From an uncultured Treponema sp. (GTDB lineage Bacteria; Spirochaetota; Spirochaetia; Treponematales; Treponemataceae): a stretch of DNA of 60,134 nucleotides. Within the stretch, counting starts at the first letter, position 1; every line of letters begins with the position of its first letter. The notes under the pieces were generated by a model, which was not told the DNA's origin, made no database searches, and saw only the letters and a program-made list of their open reading frames with translations. The position numbers and the translations under genes were made by a program. The stretch lies in assembly GCA_947165895.1 (NCBI GenBank), contig CAMVCB010000010.1:1-60134 (forward strand), read 5' to 3'. Of the stretch, positions 7,917-15,375 are shown in pieces.

Positions 7917-9206
7917 TCAACTGTTATAATCTTCAATAAATTTTCTTTCCCTTTTCTTTATTTCTTTTTTCAAATTTGCGATGGTCGATTTACTCCTTTT
8001 TATTCCCATTTCTTGTAGCTTTCTTTCTATTTCCCGTGTTGATAAATCAAAATTCCTTCGGATAAAATCAAAAGCAACTTTTTGACTATTTTTTGTAAAG
8101 ATTTTTGACATTCTGTCTAATGACTTTTCCCAGTGTTCTTTTAAGTCGTTTTCTATTGCAAGCTGTTCTGGGGATTTATTTCTTGTGTCTTTTAGTTCAA
8201 TTTCTTTATCACCGAAATTTTTTTTTAATCCAATTATAGATTTTGCTTTTATTTTTCTATCTGGATTTTTTTTATTAAACTGCATCTCCTTTTTGGTAAG
8301 TGGGGCAACAACAGTTTTTATTTTGTCTTTTAGAAATTTTTCAAATCCGTGTCTGTAATAGGCGTTTAGGTTTCTGTATAAACAAAAAGTTTTCGGGTTA
8401 TGTTGTTTTAAATGATTTACCGAAAACTGCAGGGCTTGCGGTAAATACTGATACCTTAAATCTGTTAGAAAATCATTTTTGTATTCTTTATCAAATTTTA
8501 AATTAAACTTTTCAAGTTTTGTTGTCATACTGAAAACCATTCTAAAAACTAATGGTTGATAACCTTCCCAAACAAATTGTTCAATTTCATTTTTATGTTC
8601 TTTTTGTCTATACAATAAAAGCAAACTGTAATCTTTGCTAAACTTCCATTCGTGAAAAGTTTTATTGCATTTCTGACAAACAAAGCGATTTTCATTTGTT
8701 CCATACGGTTTTATAAAATAGGTATTTTCAAACGGTATTTCTTTTTGGCAATACCAACATTTATTGTTTTGTTTATTAGTAAAAATGTTTAAGGATTTAT
8801 CAATAAATTTTTTAGCCTTTTCAGAAATCTTTTCTTTATACGCAAATTCAGAACCTTTAAATTTATAACTTCTTTCCCACGATTTACTAATAAAATACTG
8901 AGTCTGGATTCTGTTATCAGTTTTAATTCCACAGTCTTCACAAATAAGAATTACATACTTTTTCTTATTGAACCAACGCCAACGGAAAAAAGCATAGTCA
9001 AAAATGATAGGTTTTCCACAACCAGGACAAATACCTTTTTGATTATTAAAACAATCTTCGGCAATTTTTAATTTCTCTGCTGCTATTCTGTTTTTTCTGC
9101 TTGAAGCTGCTTTTAATTCAATAATTCTGTCAAAGTATTTTACGCTCATAAGGCAATTATAACAAAAAATAGTGTTCCTTTTAAGATTCTGGTCTATTGT
9201 AGACAT
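7917..9206 (-). CDS. Double zinc-ribbon protein with sigma-like C-terminal HTH
   Basis: This 429-residue protein carries two Cys4 zinc-binding modules: CPGCGK paired with CEDCG (about residues 60-93), and CWYCQK paired with CQKC (about 150-180). A basic helical middle follows. The C terminus (about 345-425, from RNKSPEQLAIENDL to the end) has an acidic helix, then FDLSTREIERKLQEMGIKRS, resembling the region-4 helix-turn-helix of sigma-type factors. A transcription regulator is the best inference; a transposition protein is the alternative, given the flanking 31-bp inverted repeats. ATG 9206 lies 5 bases from the right repeat and has no ribosome site. ATG 9149 is another possible start, though TATAAT lies only 8 bases before it. 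Confidence 0.55.
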   Translation of the reverse strand: MSTIDQNLKRNTIFCYNCLMSVKYFDRIIELKAASSRKNRIAAEKLKIAEDCFNNQKGICPGCGKPIIFDYAFFRWRWFNKKKYVILICEDCGIKTDNRIQTQYFISKSWERSYKFKGSEFAYKEKISEKAKKFIDKSLNIFTNKQNNKCWYCQKEIPFENTYFIKPYGTNENRFVCQKCNKTFHEWKFSKDYSLLLLYRQKEHKNEIEQFVWEGYQPLVFRMVFSMTTKLEKFNLKFDKEYKNDFLTDLRYQYLPQALQFSVNHLKQHNPKTFCLYRNLNAYYRHGFEKFLKDKIKTVVAPLTKKEMQFNKKNPDRKIKAKSIIGLKKNFGDKEIELKDTRNKSPEQLAIENDLKEHWEKSLDRMSKIFTKNSQKVAFDFIRRNFDLSTREIERKLQEMGIKRSKSTIANLKKEIKKRERKFIEDYNS

Positions 9207-9211
9207 AAAAA

Positions 9212-9242
9212 TTGGACATTTTGTAAAACGGTTGTCTTATTA
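9212..9242 (-). repeat. 31-bp inverted repeat, right copy
   Basis: Reverse complement of the 7805-7835 repeat with one mismatch. It lies immediately 5' of the zinc-ribbon gene, so it may serve as its promoter or operator as well as an element end. Confidence 0.9.
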
Positions 9243-9275
9243 ATTTGTGAAATCAATTAATAAGGGGCGTTAAAA

Positions 9276-9509
9276 ATGGCAAGAATAAACCCAGATACTG
9301 TTTCAAGTGATTATTCTTTTGTTGCTCGTTGTGTAAGATGTATTGAAACAAAAGAACTTTTTGGCAGTATTAAAAATGCAGCTTTTTCAGTAGGTGTCTC
9401 AAGTTCTAGTATTTCTGACTGTCTGCACGGAAAAAAAAACGGCTGGCGGCTTTCATTTGGAATTTGCAAAATAACTGAAAAAACAAAGGTTAGTTTGCTT
9501 TTATACTGA
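9276..9509 (+). CDS. NUMOD1-like DNA-binding protein
   Basis: This 77-residue protein resembles the NUMOD1 module found at the DNA-binding end of homing endonucleases: CVRCIETKELFGSIKNAAF followed by VSSSSISDCLHGKK matches the pattern of an 'FxSixeAA' strand, a helix-turn-helix and a terminal 'GxxWxxS' turn. There is no nuclease domain, so it is a stand-alone DNA-binding peptide or a remnant of a larger protein. AAGGGG at 9262 supports the start. It is divergent from the zinc-ribbon gene, with the 31-bp repeat between them. Confidence 0.55.
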   Translation: MARINPDTVSSDYSFVARCVRCIETKELFGSIKNAAFSVGVSSSSISDCLHGKKNGWRLSFGICKITEKTKVSLLLY

Positions 9510-9522
9510 CCTTTGTTTTTTT
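9478..9522 (+). terminator. Strong intrinsic terminator
   Basis: AACAAAGGTTAGT (9482-9494) pairs with ACTGACCTTTGTT (9505-9517, one G-U) and a T run follows. The stem begins inside the end of the coding sequence. Confidence 0.9.
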
Positions 9523-9553
9523 ATTACTTTACGGAAGCTCGGGAATTAAAAGA

Positions 9554-9658
9554 TTAGCCCCAGTGTTTTAAAATGATTGTAATGATAATTCCCATAATGA
9601 TTCCTCTGATTATCGATTCCAATGTAATTTTCAAAAATGCTTTTATTTTATTTGACAT
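9554..9658 (-). CDS. 34-residue hydrophobic peptide
   Basis: The peptide starts MSNKIKAFLKITLE and continues as one transmembrane helix (about residues 15-30) ending KHWG. Its ribosome site GGGGG (9663-9667) forms the 3' arm of a perfect CCCCC-AAA-GGGGG hairpin directly before the start, which could hold translation off. It is similar in layout to the next peptide upstream: basic amphipathic N terminus, then IIxGI/ILIGL, a hydrophobic stretch and a basic end. A holin-like or type I toxin-like membrane peptide is possible but unproven. Confidence 0.45.
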   Translation of the reverse strand: MSNKIKAFLKITLESIIRGIIMGIIITIILKHWG

Positions 9659-9732
9659 AAAGCCCCCTTTGGGGGTAAACTTTGAAAGAAGGTGAGGCAG
9701 TCGTTAAAACATACCTCACCACTCCCGTTTGG

Positions 9733-9843
9733 TTATAGCTTTCTACAAATTAAGTAGATTACTAAACCAATTAGGATTTCGGTAATAGCCCTGTAAAGTT
9801 CCGCTAAAACTTTTAACAGGGCTTTTTTTATACCGTCTTTCAT
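9733..9843 (-). CDS. 36-residue hydrophobic peptide
   Basis: The peptide starts MKDGIKKALLKVLAELYRAI, followed by TEILIGLVIYLICRKL, giving an amphipathic helix and then a transmembrane helix. AGGGGG lies 5-6 bases upstream of the start. It precedes the 34-residue peptide by about 75 bases on the same strand and appears to be a distant paralogue. Both are too short for routine gene calling. Function unknown. Confidence 0.45.
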   Translation of the reverse strand: MKDGIKKALLKVLAELYRAITEILIGLVIYLICRKL

Positions 9844-9870
9844 GTTTACCCCCTTTAATTAAGATTTCTT

Positions 9871-9887
9871 ATAGGACAACGTCCTAT
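9871..9887. promoter_or_regulatory. Palindromic operator-like site
   Basis: ATAGGAC and GTCCTAT form a perfect 7-bp inverted repeat around AAC, 28 bases upstream of the start of the 36-residue peptide. No T run follows, so an operator is more likely than a terminator. Nothing else is evident in 9888-9980, which is AT-rich. Confidence 0.4.
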
Positions 9888-9981
9888 TCTTAAATACTAC
9901 CTTTTGATTGATTTACTATCAATACATCTTTTCTAAAAACAAAACTATTATAAAAATTGAAAGCACTAAATTAAAAAAAAG

Positions 9982-10003
9982 TCAGTATGCTTTTATACTG
10001 ACC
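9982..10003 (-). terminator. Intrinsic terminator
   Basis: GTCAGTAT pairs with ATACTGAC around GCTTTT. On the minus strand a run of eight T follows, ending the gene at 10014. The stem shares its ATACTGACCT sequence with the terminator at 9478. Confidence 0.85.
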
Positions 10004-10013
10004 TGAAAATTTT

Positions 10014-10400
10014 TTATTTTTCATTTGCTGATTCTATGAATTCCACTAATGCAACATTTTGAATTAAAGACAGATTCTTTAATTTTTCTATTAACTGGTT
10101 TCTGTCAATTCTGGCATTAAAAAATAAATCGTCTGGGCTGTTAGCAGCTTCCAAAAGAATAGCATCCTTGCATTTATCAGCAGGAATAAAATTTATTTTT
10201 TTGCATAGTTCAAAAATCAGATTTAATTCTTGCAAAGAAAAAACTTCTTGAATCGCTTTGATTTCTTTTGACATAATCAAGTTATAGCGGTCTATGGCTT
10301 TACAAATTGCACTTGTTGCCTGACGGTTTCCCCAAGGTGCAAGTTTTAACTGTTGCCTGATTGAATCAGGTAAATTGATAGTCATTTTAATAGCTGGCAT
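10014..10400 (-). CDS. Ribbon-helix-helix-like protein
   Basis: A 128-residue protein whose N terminus (MPAIKMTINLPDSIRQQL) looks like the ribbon strand and first helix of a CopG/Arc-type DNA-binding fold. The remaining 85 residues are helical and unrecognised. GAGGA lies 6 bases before ATG 10400. Such proteins often control copy number or partition on plasmids, which fits the Rep-carrying block, but the assignment rests on the N-terminal pattern only. Confidence 0.45.
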   Translation of the reverse strand: MPAIKMTINLPDSIRQQLKLAPWGNRQATSAICKAIDRYNLIMSKEIKAIQEVFSLQELNLIFELCKKINFIPADKCKDAILLEAANSPDDLFFNARIDRNQLIEKLKNLSLIQNVALVEFIESANEK

Positions 10401-10469
10401 TTATTCCTCAACCTTTTATTTATTTTGTAGCATAAAAAGGGAACTTTTTATAGTTCCCAATTTATTGTT

Positions 10470-10775
10470 TTAATCTGTTATTTTATAGAAGAAATCTAAC
10501 TCTTTACCTTTTAGATTGTCGCAAGCATAAGAATCTGTTTTCTCCCAAAGTTCATTATAAAGTCTTGATAGTTCGCAACTTCCATTCTTTTGGTAATGTT
10601 GCCAGATTTTCAAATTCAATGTAATAACCAATTCTGTCAAATAAACATAGTTTGATTTCCATTCATTGAAAGCACGATTAAAAGTGTCTTTTACGGCATT
10701 TGCCCCGAAAGCATCTGCAATGGAAAAATCCATCCAAAAGGTAGTTGTCATCTCATAACCATTAGGTAATGTCAT
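10470..10775 (-). CDS. Small conserved accessory-element protein
   Basis: I place the start at 10775 (MTLPNGYEMTTTFWMDFSIADAFG) because AAGAGGACAAA precedes it; the frame is open to 10859 but that start has no ribosome site. The resulting 101 residues contain VKDTFNRAFNEWK, YLTELVITLNLKIWQHY and KGKELDFFYKITD, a pattern I associate from memory with small orphan proteins of conjugative elements. I cannot name the family or a function. The next small gene upstream (10878) is in the same direction and is likely co-transcribed. Confidence 0.5.
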   Translation of the reverse strand: MTLPNGYEMTTTFWMDFSIADAFGANAVKDTFNRAFNEWKSNYVYLTELVITLNLKIWQHYQKNGSCELSRLYNELWEKTDSYACDNLKGKELDFFYKITD

Positions 10776-10877
10776 TTTGTCCTCTTGCGGTGTTCCTGAA
10801 ATCAGGTCCCGACTTAGAATAAATTTTACGGGGCATAATTGCCACGCTTTCAAATCCATTGTTGTTTTGAATAATCT

Positions 10878-11093
10878 TTATGCTTCCAGAAGTTCTGGAT
10901 AAAACTCTGGTAAATCAAACCAAAGAAAGTCATTCAGTTTAGTTTCTGCTGTTGGTTCTTCGCCGAACAATTCATTTACCAATGAATCAAGTTCGTCCAT
11001 TTTGCCATTTTCAAGAACGGTGTTCAGGTTGTCTTTTGCGCCAGCCCAAGCTTCAAAGTCCCTTATAGAAGTTGTTTCATAAGTAAGAATCAT
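10878..11093 (-). CDS. Small acidic hypothetical protein
   Basis: A 71-residue, strongly acidic protein beginning MILTYETTSIRDFEAWAGAK. I use ATG 11093 because AAGGA lies just upstream; the open frame reaches 11162 without a better ribosome site. No domain is recognised. Its high charge would fit a DNA mimic or a protein-binding inhibitor, but that is speculation from composition. It is probably the first gene of a minus-strand operon with the protein at 10470. Confidence 0.5.
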   Translation of the reverse strand: MILTYETTSIRDFEAWAGAKDNLNTVLENGKMDELDSLVNELFGEEPTAETKLNDFLWFDLPEFYPELLEA

Positions 11094-11162
11094 AGTTTTT
11101 TTCCTTGCGGTCTTTTGCGTTATGCAATGCCGACTTAGAAATTTATTTAAGGTTTTATTCAA

Positions 11163-11354
11163 CCTTATGATTAATGATAACTCTGAAGAAAACTAAAGTC
11201 AGCAGGGTAGTTAAAAAAAAAATTTGTTTTTTTTATAAAATAAACATACCCCATAAGGGTATAAGGTGAAAATTTTTCACTATGGGAACGATTAAAGATA
11301 AAATTGTTATAATTCTTTGTATTATTCACAATTAAATTAGATTTTTGTTAAATC
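11163..11354. other. AT-rich non-coding stretch
   Basis: No gene is visible. It contains two short hairpins, ATACCC/GGGTAT (11246-11262) and GTGAA/TTCAC (11266-11280), and long A and T runs. It separates the accessory block from the promoter at 11355. Confidence 0.6.
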
Positions 11355-11383
11355 TTGACAATACAACCTCTACTTGGTATAAT
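11355..11383 (+). promoter_or_regulatory. Consensus sigma-70 promoter
   Basis: TTGACA (11355-11360) and TATAAT (11378-11383) are both exact consensus hexamers with the optimal 17-base spacer. Transcription should start near 11390. Confidence 0.85.
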
Positions 11384-11389
11384 ACCCTC

Positions 11390-11539
11390 AATTTAACAGT
11401 ATTCTGTTGTTTGGGGGAATGTAAGGGTGTAGCTTTCCTCTACGTATTTTCCTCTGGTCGAGATAAATACTGAAAATACTTAGAATTACACAAGCTACTA
11501 CGGGTTCGACTCCCGTAGTGGCTAGCTTTTCTTTTTATT
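11390..11539 (+). ncRNA. Candidate structured RNA with tRNA-like T-loop hairpin
   Basis: The segment after the consensus promoter is non-coding and rich in pairings: GTAG/CTAC (11429-11443), GTATTTTC/GAAAATAC (11444-11451 with 11472-11479), GTGTA/TACAC, and a terminal 11-bp stem GCTACTACGGG/CCCGTAGTGGC (11494-11522, one G-U). The terminal loop is TTCGACT, the standard tRNA T-loop. A T-rich run follows. It could be a small RNA with terminator, a leader of the gene at 11546, or the 3' piece of a tRNA left as an attachment site. No matching 5' acceptor strand is present, so it is not an intact tRNA. Confidence 0.45.
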
Positions 11540-11545
11540 AAGCCT

Positions 11546-13252
11546 ATGATACCTGACAAGAATCGTAATGCATTCGATAATCTCGTAGCTGGGTTGAGTG
11601 CTCAGGATAGGGCAGAAATGCTCCAGAGACTTAACGCGTCGGGTAGAAATACTATAAATCTTGTCGAAGTTGATGACGAAATCCCGGAAAAAAATCTTTC
11701 TCTCCATCTGAAATATCAGTCACTTCCTTTTTTTCATAAATTTATTCTCTGGATTCGTTCGATGATTCAGGGAAAAAGCGCAGAACGTCTTTTTAATGAC
11801 GATGCTCTGGCTGACCTTGCAAGAAAAATCAACCGCATTCATCCGGGACTTGTTGACCACAGGCAGAAGGTGCTGGATTCCCTTTTTTTTCGGCAGCTGA
11901 AATCTCTTAAAGATGCCGCAGATTTTTTTAAGCCTTATTTTGTTCCTGTTGACGACAGGGCCGGTGAGTTCTATGTTTTTTTGAGCTCTTTTGTTGCGCC
12001 GGCAATTTCGGAAAAAATCAATTCAGAAGCAGATCCTTTTGCTTTTTCTTTTGATGAAGAGCCGGATAAAGAACATAAGGCAGAAGTCTTTAAATCTCTT
12101 GATGATGTCCTGAATAACATTGATGCCACACAGAAGGCTAATCTTTATGATTCAATTGTAGCCTTGAACTGGCTTAAGAAATTTTCTGTACTGCCTTTCC
12201 TTCATTTTATGGCTCAGTTTACCAGCGTGGTAGGGGATAATTATACCTGTCCTTATAAAAATGCTGTCGCTGATTATGATATTTTTGCCCCGCTTTTTAC
12301 AAATCTTAAGTCGCTTGAAGCCGAAGTTCTTGAAGCTCTTTTTTTGTTTTCTCATAAGCAGGAATTTTCAGAAAATCCCAAGAGCATGGAACTGGAACGT
12401 TCTGTAAAAGAATTTCTTGCCAATGCAACATCTAATCTTTCTGCGGTTCAGATGTTCATAAGCTCTGTTCCTGTGAATAAAATCGGAAGAATTATTAATG
12501 AAAATTTTGACTGGCAGCCGGGCAGTATTTCCGGCGTTGAAGGCTGGTTTCCAAAATTCCGTGCCCAGTGGCGCTCTATTATTGAAGTCCGCTGGATTGA
12601 GTGGGTAAAAGAGAGAAAGAAGAATTCCATTGCGTCGGCTCTTCATGCAGATTTTAATCTTTCTTACTTCCCGGAAGTGGAATATCACCCCTGGACATCG
12701 CTCTGGTCGCAGGTAACCTTTACCTATGAGCTTTGCGGCGGCTTTCTTTCCTGGTTTTCTGCAAAGCTTTATCCGAATTATCTTGTTTATCTCAATGATA
12801 TTATGATTGAAGGTATTTTTAACGGAAATGAAAAGCGGGCTTCCTTTACCGATGCCTTTAATACCTTTAAAACTTCAAATCAGAATATGGTGGAATTAAT
12901 CCAGAGGCTGGGACCTAACGGAGATCTGGGCGTAAAATTTGCTGAATGGTCAAAATATCCGTCAGGAACTGTGCAGCTGCAGAATCAGATTTCAACAACA
13001 ATGAGTAAAATTGATTCAGAAATTGCCGCAATTATCCGTGATTTCAAGTCAAGTTCAACAGCCCTCTGTAAATTCATTTCAAAACTCTTTACTCAGGAGC
13101 CTAAACGTTCAACTGAGCTTCTGACAAACTTTACAATGATAAAAGGCCGCGGAAATCAGGTCTGGCGGGATGAGCTTGAAAAGATTGTAAAGGGACTTTC
13201 TAAGGCAATTTATTATCTTTCTGAATTTGAACCGATTGATTTAAGAATCTAG
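11546..13252 (+). CDS. Conserved spirochaete protein, DUF5312-like
   Basis: This 568-residue soluble protein has no signal peptide or clear membrane helix. It is rich in aromatic residues and mostly helical. From memory it resembles the DUF5312 proteins conserved in Treponema, whose function is unknown. It lacks a ribosome site before ATG 11546 and starts only about 24 bases after the T-loop hairpin, so it may depend on the upstream promoter. The next gene, pgeF, begins 5 bases after its stop and is probably co-transcribed. Its base composition is clearly richer in G+C than the block to the left. Confidence 0.6.
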   Translation: MIPDKNRNAFDNLVAGLSAQDRAEMLQRLNASGRNTINLVEVDDEIPEKNLSLHLKYQSLPFFHKFILWIRSMIQGKSAERLFNDDALADLARKINRIHPGLVDHRQKVLDSLFFRQLKSLKDAADFFKPYFVPVDDRAGEFYVFLSSFVAPAISEKINSEADPFAFSFDEEPDKEHKAEVFKSLDDVLNNIDATQKANLYDSIVALNWLKKFSVLPFLHFMAQFTSVVGDNYTCPYKNAVADYDIFAPLFTNLKSLEAEVLEALFLFSHKQEFSENPKSMELERSVKEFLANATSNLSAVQMFISSVPVNKIGRIINENFDWQPGSISGVEGWFPKFRAQWRSIIEVRWIEWVKERKKNSIASALHADFNLSYFPEVEYHPWTSLWSQVTFTYELCGGFLSWFSAKLYPNYLVYLNDIMIEGIFNGNEKRASFTDAFNTFKTSNQNMVELIQRLGPNGDLGVKFAEWSKYPSGTVQLQNQISTTMSKIDSEIAAIIRDFKSSSTALCKFISKLFTQEPKRSTELLTNFTMIKGRGNQVWRDELEKIVKGLSKAIYYLSEFEPIDLRI

Positions 13253-13256
13253 TTTT

Positions 13257-14177
13257 ATGACTCGTTTTACTCTTTCTTTAACTGATACAGAGCAAAAATA
13301 TGTGACTTTCCCCTTTTATAAGAATAATATGCCGCTTACTGCTTCAAGGGCTCCTTCCGGCGCGCCTGTCTGCGGAATGACGGTTAAGGCTGCCGGCTCA
13401 ATGCGCTTCCGCTGGGCAGAAACTAACCCGGGACGCGAGAAAATCCTCTCTGAAATTGCGGGACAGTCTGCAGGCGGCAAGGGAACTCCTGCCCGTATGC
13501 AGAATCCTCTTACCCCGGTCTCTCTGGAACTTATCCATTCTAAAAGTGTATTTGACTTGCGGGATGGAAATGAAACTTACCGGCTTCAGGGAGACGGCAT
13601 GATTACAAAAAATCCTTCCTTAATGCCTGTAGTCACCGTTGCTGACTGTATGCCCCTTTATTTATACGACAGCGTTTCCGGCGTCTTTGGCCTGGTTCAT
13701 TCTGGCTGGAAGGGAACCGGAATTGCGGGCCAGGCTGTAAAGCTTGCAGAAGGGAATTACGGCGCAAGGGCCCGGGATTTTAGCATTGTGATTGGTCCAC
13801 ACATCCGGGACTGCTGCTATATAGTAAATGAAGAGCGGGCAAAGTATTTTTCAGATAATTTTGGCTCAGACTGTGTGACTCCTCTTGAAGAAGGTGGTAG
13901 CTCTTATGCCGGCGGTCGCGGCCTTCCTGTGACCTGGAATAACGGCAGCGGAAAGCTTTTCCGCCTCAGCCTTGAAAAAGCAAATCTTAATGTTTTGGCC
14001 CGGGCTGGAGTAGGCGAGGAAAATATCGCTGTTTGTACCGACTGCACCTGCTGTAACGAGCTTCTAGGCTCCAACCGCCGCGAAACAGCCGATTTCCTTT
14101 TGAAAAATCCTTCCGCGAATAACGATGAACTCTCACGTTGCTTTACAGTTCAAGCTGCTTTTATCGGATGGATTTAA
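13257..14177 (+). CDS. pgeF: PgeF-type multicopper polyphenol oxidase/peptidoglycan editing factor
   Basis: This 306-residue protein shows the motifs of the YfiH/PgeF (Cu-oxidase_4, formerly DUF152) family: VTVADCMPL, GLVHSGWKGTG, VIGPHIRDCCY and CTDCTCCN followed by GSNRRE. The Cys and His residues of these motifs bind one zinc. Family members act on purine nucleosides or remove wrongly incorporated amino acids from peptidoglycan precursors. The N terminus is longer than usual and the normal 'QxHG' motif is changed to LIHSKS. It follows the DUF5312-like gene by 5 bases and ends at a 10-bp hairpin. Confidence 0.85.
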   Translation: MTRFTLSLTDTEQKYVTFPFYKNNMPLTASRAPSGAPVCGMTVKAAGSMRFRWAETNPGREKILSEIAGQSAGGKGTPARMQNPLTPVSLELIHSKSVFDLRDGNETYRLQGDGMITKNPSLMPVVTVADCMPLYLYDSVSGVFGLVHSGWKGTGIAGQAVKLAEGNYGARARDFSIVIGPHIRDCCYIVNEERAKYFSDNFGSDCVTPLEEGGSSYAGGRGLPVTWNNGSGKLFRLSLEKANLNVLARAGVGEENIAVCTDCTCCNELLGSNRRETADFLLKNPSANNDELSRCFTVQAAFIGWI

Positions 14178-14180
14178 ATG

Positions 14181-14207
14181 TCAGCATACTGATTTGCAGT
14201 ATGCTGA
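14181..14207. terminator. Hairpin between convergent genes
   Basis: TCAGCATACTG pairs perfectly with CAGTATGCTGA around a 5-base loop. It has no strong T run but sits exactly between the convergent pgeF and exporter genes. Confidence 0.6.
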
Positions 14208-14242
14208 TGTTGCCGTCAGAAATATTATCGCTGGTGACAGGA

Positions 14243-15115
14243 TTACGACGGCAACCGATTCCACCAGAAATTCAGCACCGCCATCCCTATAATCACCACA
14301 TATCCTGTAATACTCATCCAGTCGGGAATCATTCCGAATACAAAGAAGCCGAAACTGGCTGAAAAAATAATCTGGGAGTAATCGTAAATGCTGATTTCCC
14401 GGGCAGGGGCGTGGAAGTAGGCAGCGGTGATTGCAAACTGACCGCAGGCAGCCCAGATTCCGGCAAGAATTAAAACTATAAGCTGGTAAGTATTGAGAGG
14501 CTCCCAGTGTATAATCATGTGGGGCAGGGAAAGCAGACAGGAATATACTGAGAAAAAGAGAACAATAACCTTGCCGTTGCATTTGAGGCTGGAAAGCTTT
14601 CGCACACAGGCATAGGCAAGGCCGGCACCCACTCCGCCAATAAAGCCTGCAAGGGTAGGCAGGGTTGCAGAAAAATCAAAGCTTGGTTTTACCACAAGCA
14701 TTGCACCCAGAAAAGCACCTGTAATTGCAAGAAGCGGCACAAGTCTAACCTTTTCTTTCATCAAAAAAATGCTGAAAAGAATGGCAAAAAAAGGCGACAT
14801 TTTGTTTAAGATTGCCGCATCAGAAAGAACAAGGCGGTCAATTGCATAAAAGTTTCCGAAAATCCCGATTGAACCAGCCGTAGCGCGGATAAAAAGAAAA
14901 AGAAGGGCTCCCTCTGGAATTGCAACAGAATCCCAGCCCTTTTCCCGTCCTTCCTTAATCAAAAATACAAGTGCAATCAGCAGGGAAACAAAATTGCGGA
15001 AAAAAGCCTTTTCAATAAAATTGATTTCCCCTGCAAGACGCACAAAAAGCGCCATAGCCGCAAAAGAAAAAGCCGAGAGAATAAGGAAGATTATGCCTTT
15101 CGTTGTATTGCTCAT
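14243..15115 (-). CDS. EamA/DMT-family transporter
   Basis: About 290 residues with ten hydrophobic segments arranged as two EamA repeats (about 5-140 and 150-285). The first begins KGIIFLILSAFSFAAMALFVR and holds the typical LSDAAILNKMSPFFAILFS helix. Such proteins export metabolites or amino acids across the inner membrane; the substrate cannot be read here. I use ATG 15115 (MSNTTKG), which fits the family start; ATG 15130 is in frame and possible. Neither start has a good ribosome site. It converges on pgeF and is preceded by a palindromic intergenic element. Confidence 0.8.
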   Translation of the reverse strand: MSNTTKGIIFLILSAFSFAAMALFVRLAGEINFIEKAFFRNFVSLLIALVFLIKEGREKGWDSVAIPEGALLFLFIRATAGSIGIFGNFYAIDRLVLSDAAILNKMSPFFAILFSIFLMKEKVRLVPLLAITGAFLGAMLVVKPSFDFSATLPTLAGFIGGVGAGLAYACVRKLSSLKCNGKVIVLFFSVYSCLLSLPHMIIHWEPLNTYQLIVLILAGIWAACGQFAITAAYFHAPAREISIYDYSQIIFSASFGFFVFGMIPDWMSITGYVVIIGMAVLNFWWNRLPS

Positions 15116-15136
15116 AAAAAATAATGCCATTTAAAA

Positions 15137-15257
15137 TGAAAAATGCTTCCGCTGCGCGAATCCGCAAAGTCAGGGCTAAGGGCGGCTCCGCTTGGAGCGC
15201 AGGCTCGCTCAAACCTTAGAATGACTTTGCGTCTTCTCTCCGCTCGCGCATTTTTCA
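15137..15257. repeat. Nested palindromic intergenic element
   Basis: Three pairs of arms are nested in order: TGAAAAATGC/GCATTTTTCA (15137 and 15248), CGCAAAGTCA/TGACTTTGCG (15163 and 15222), and CTAAGG/CCTTAG (15176 and 15214). The core and spacers are G+C-rich. The layout resembles a REP or MITE-like non-coding element. There is no gene in 15131-15375. Confidence 0.75.
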
Positions 15258-15375
15258 AATCAACTTTGTATTAAAGTTTTGCGCGAGCAACGAAAGCATC
15301 AGCAAAACTCCCAGTGCTTCAAATTATCCTTGAATTTGCGCAATGGGAGCCATGTTTTTCAACACGGTGTATAGA

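Noticed and set aside
7917..9206. The zinc-ribbon protein as an HNH endonuclease or IS605-type TnpB
   Set aside because: No His-Asn-His arrangement is seen between the Cys pairs, and the acidic RuvC residues of TnpB are not apparent; the C-terminal end looks like a helix-turn-helix.
11494..11522. An intact tRNA or tmRNA 3' end
   Set aside because: The T-loop is perfect, but no 5' acceptor strand, D-arm or anticodon arm can be found upstream, no tag reading frame is seen and no CCA follows.
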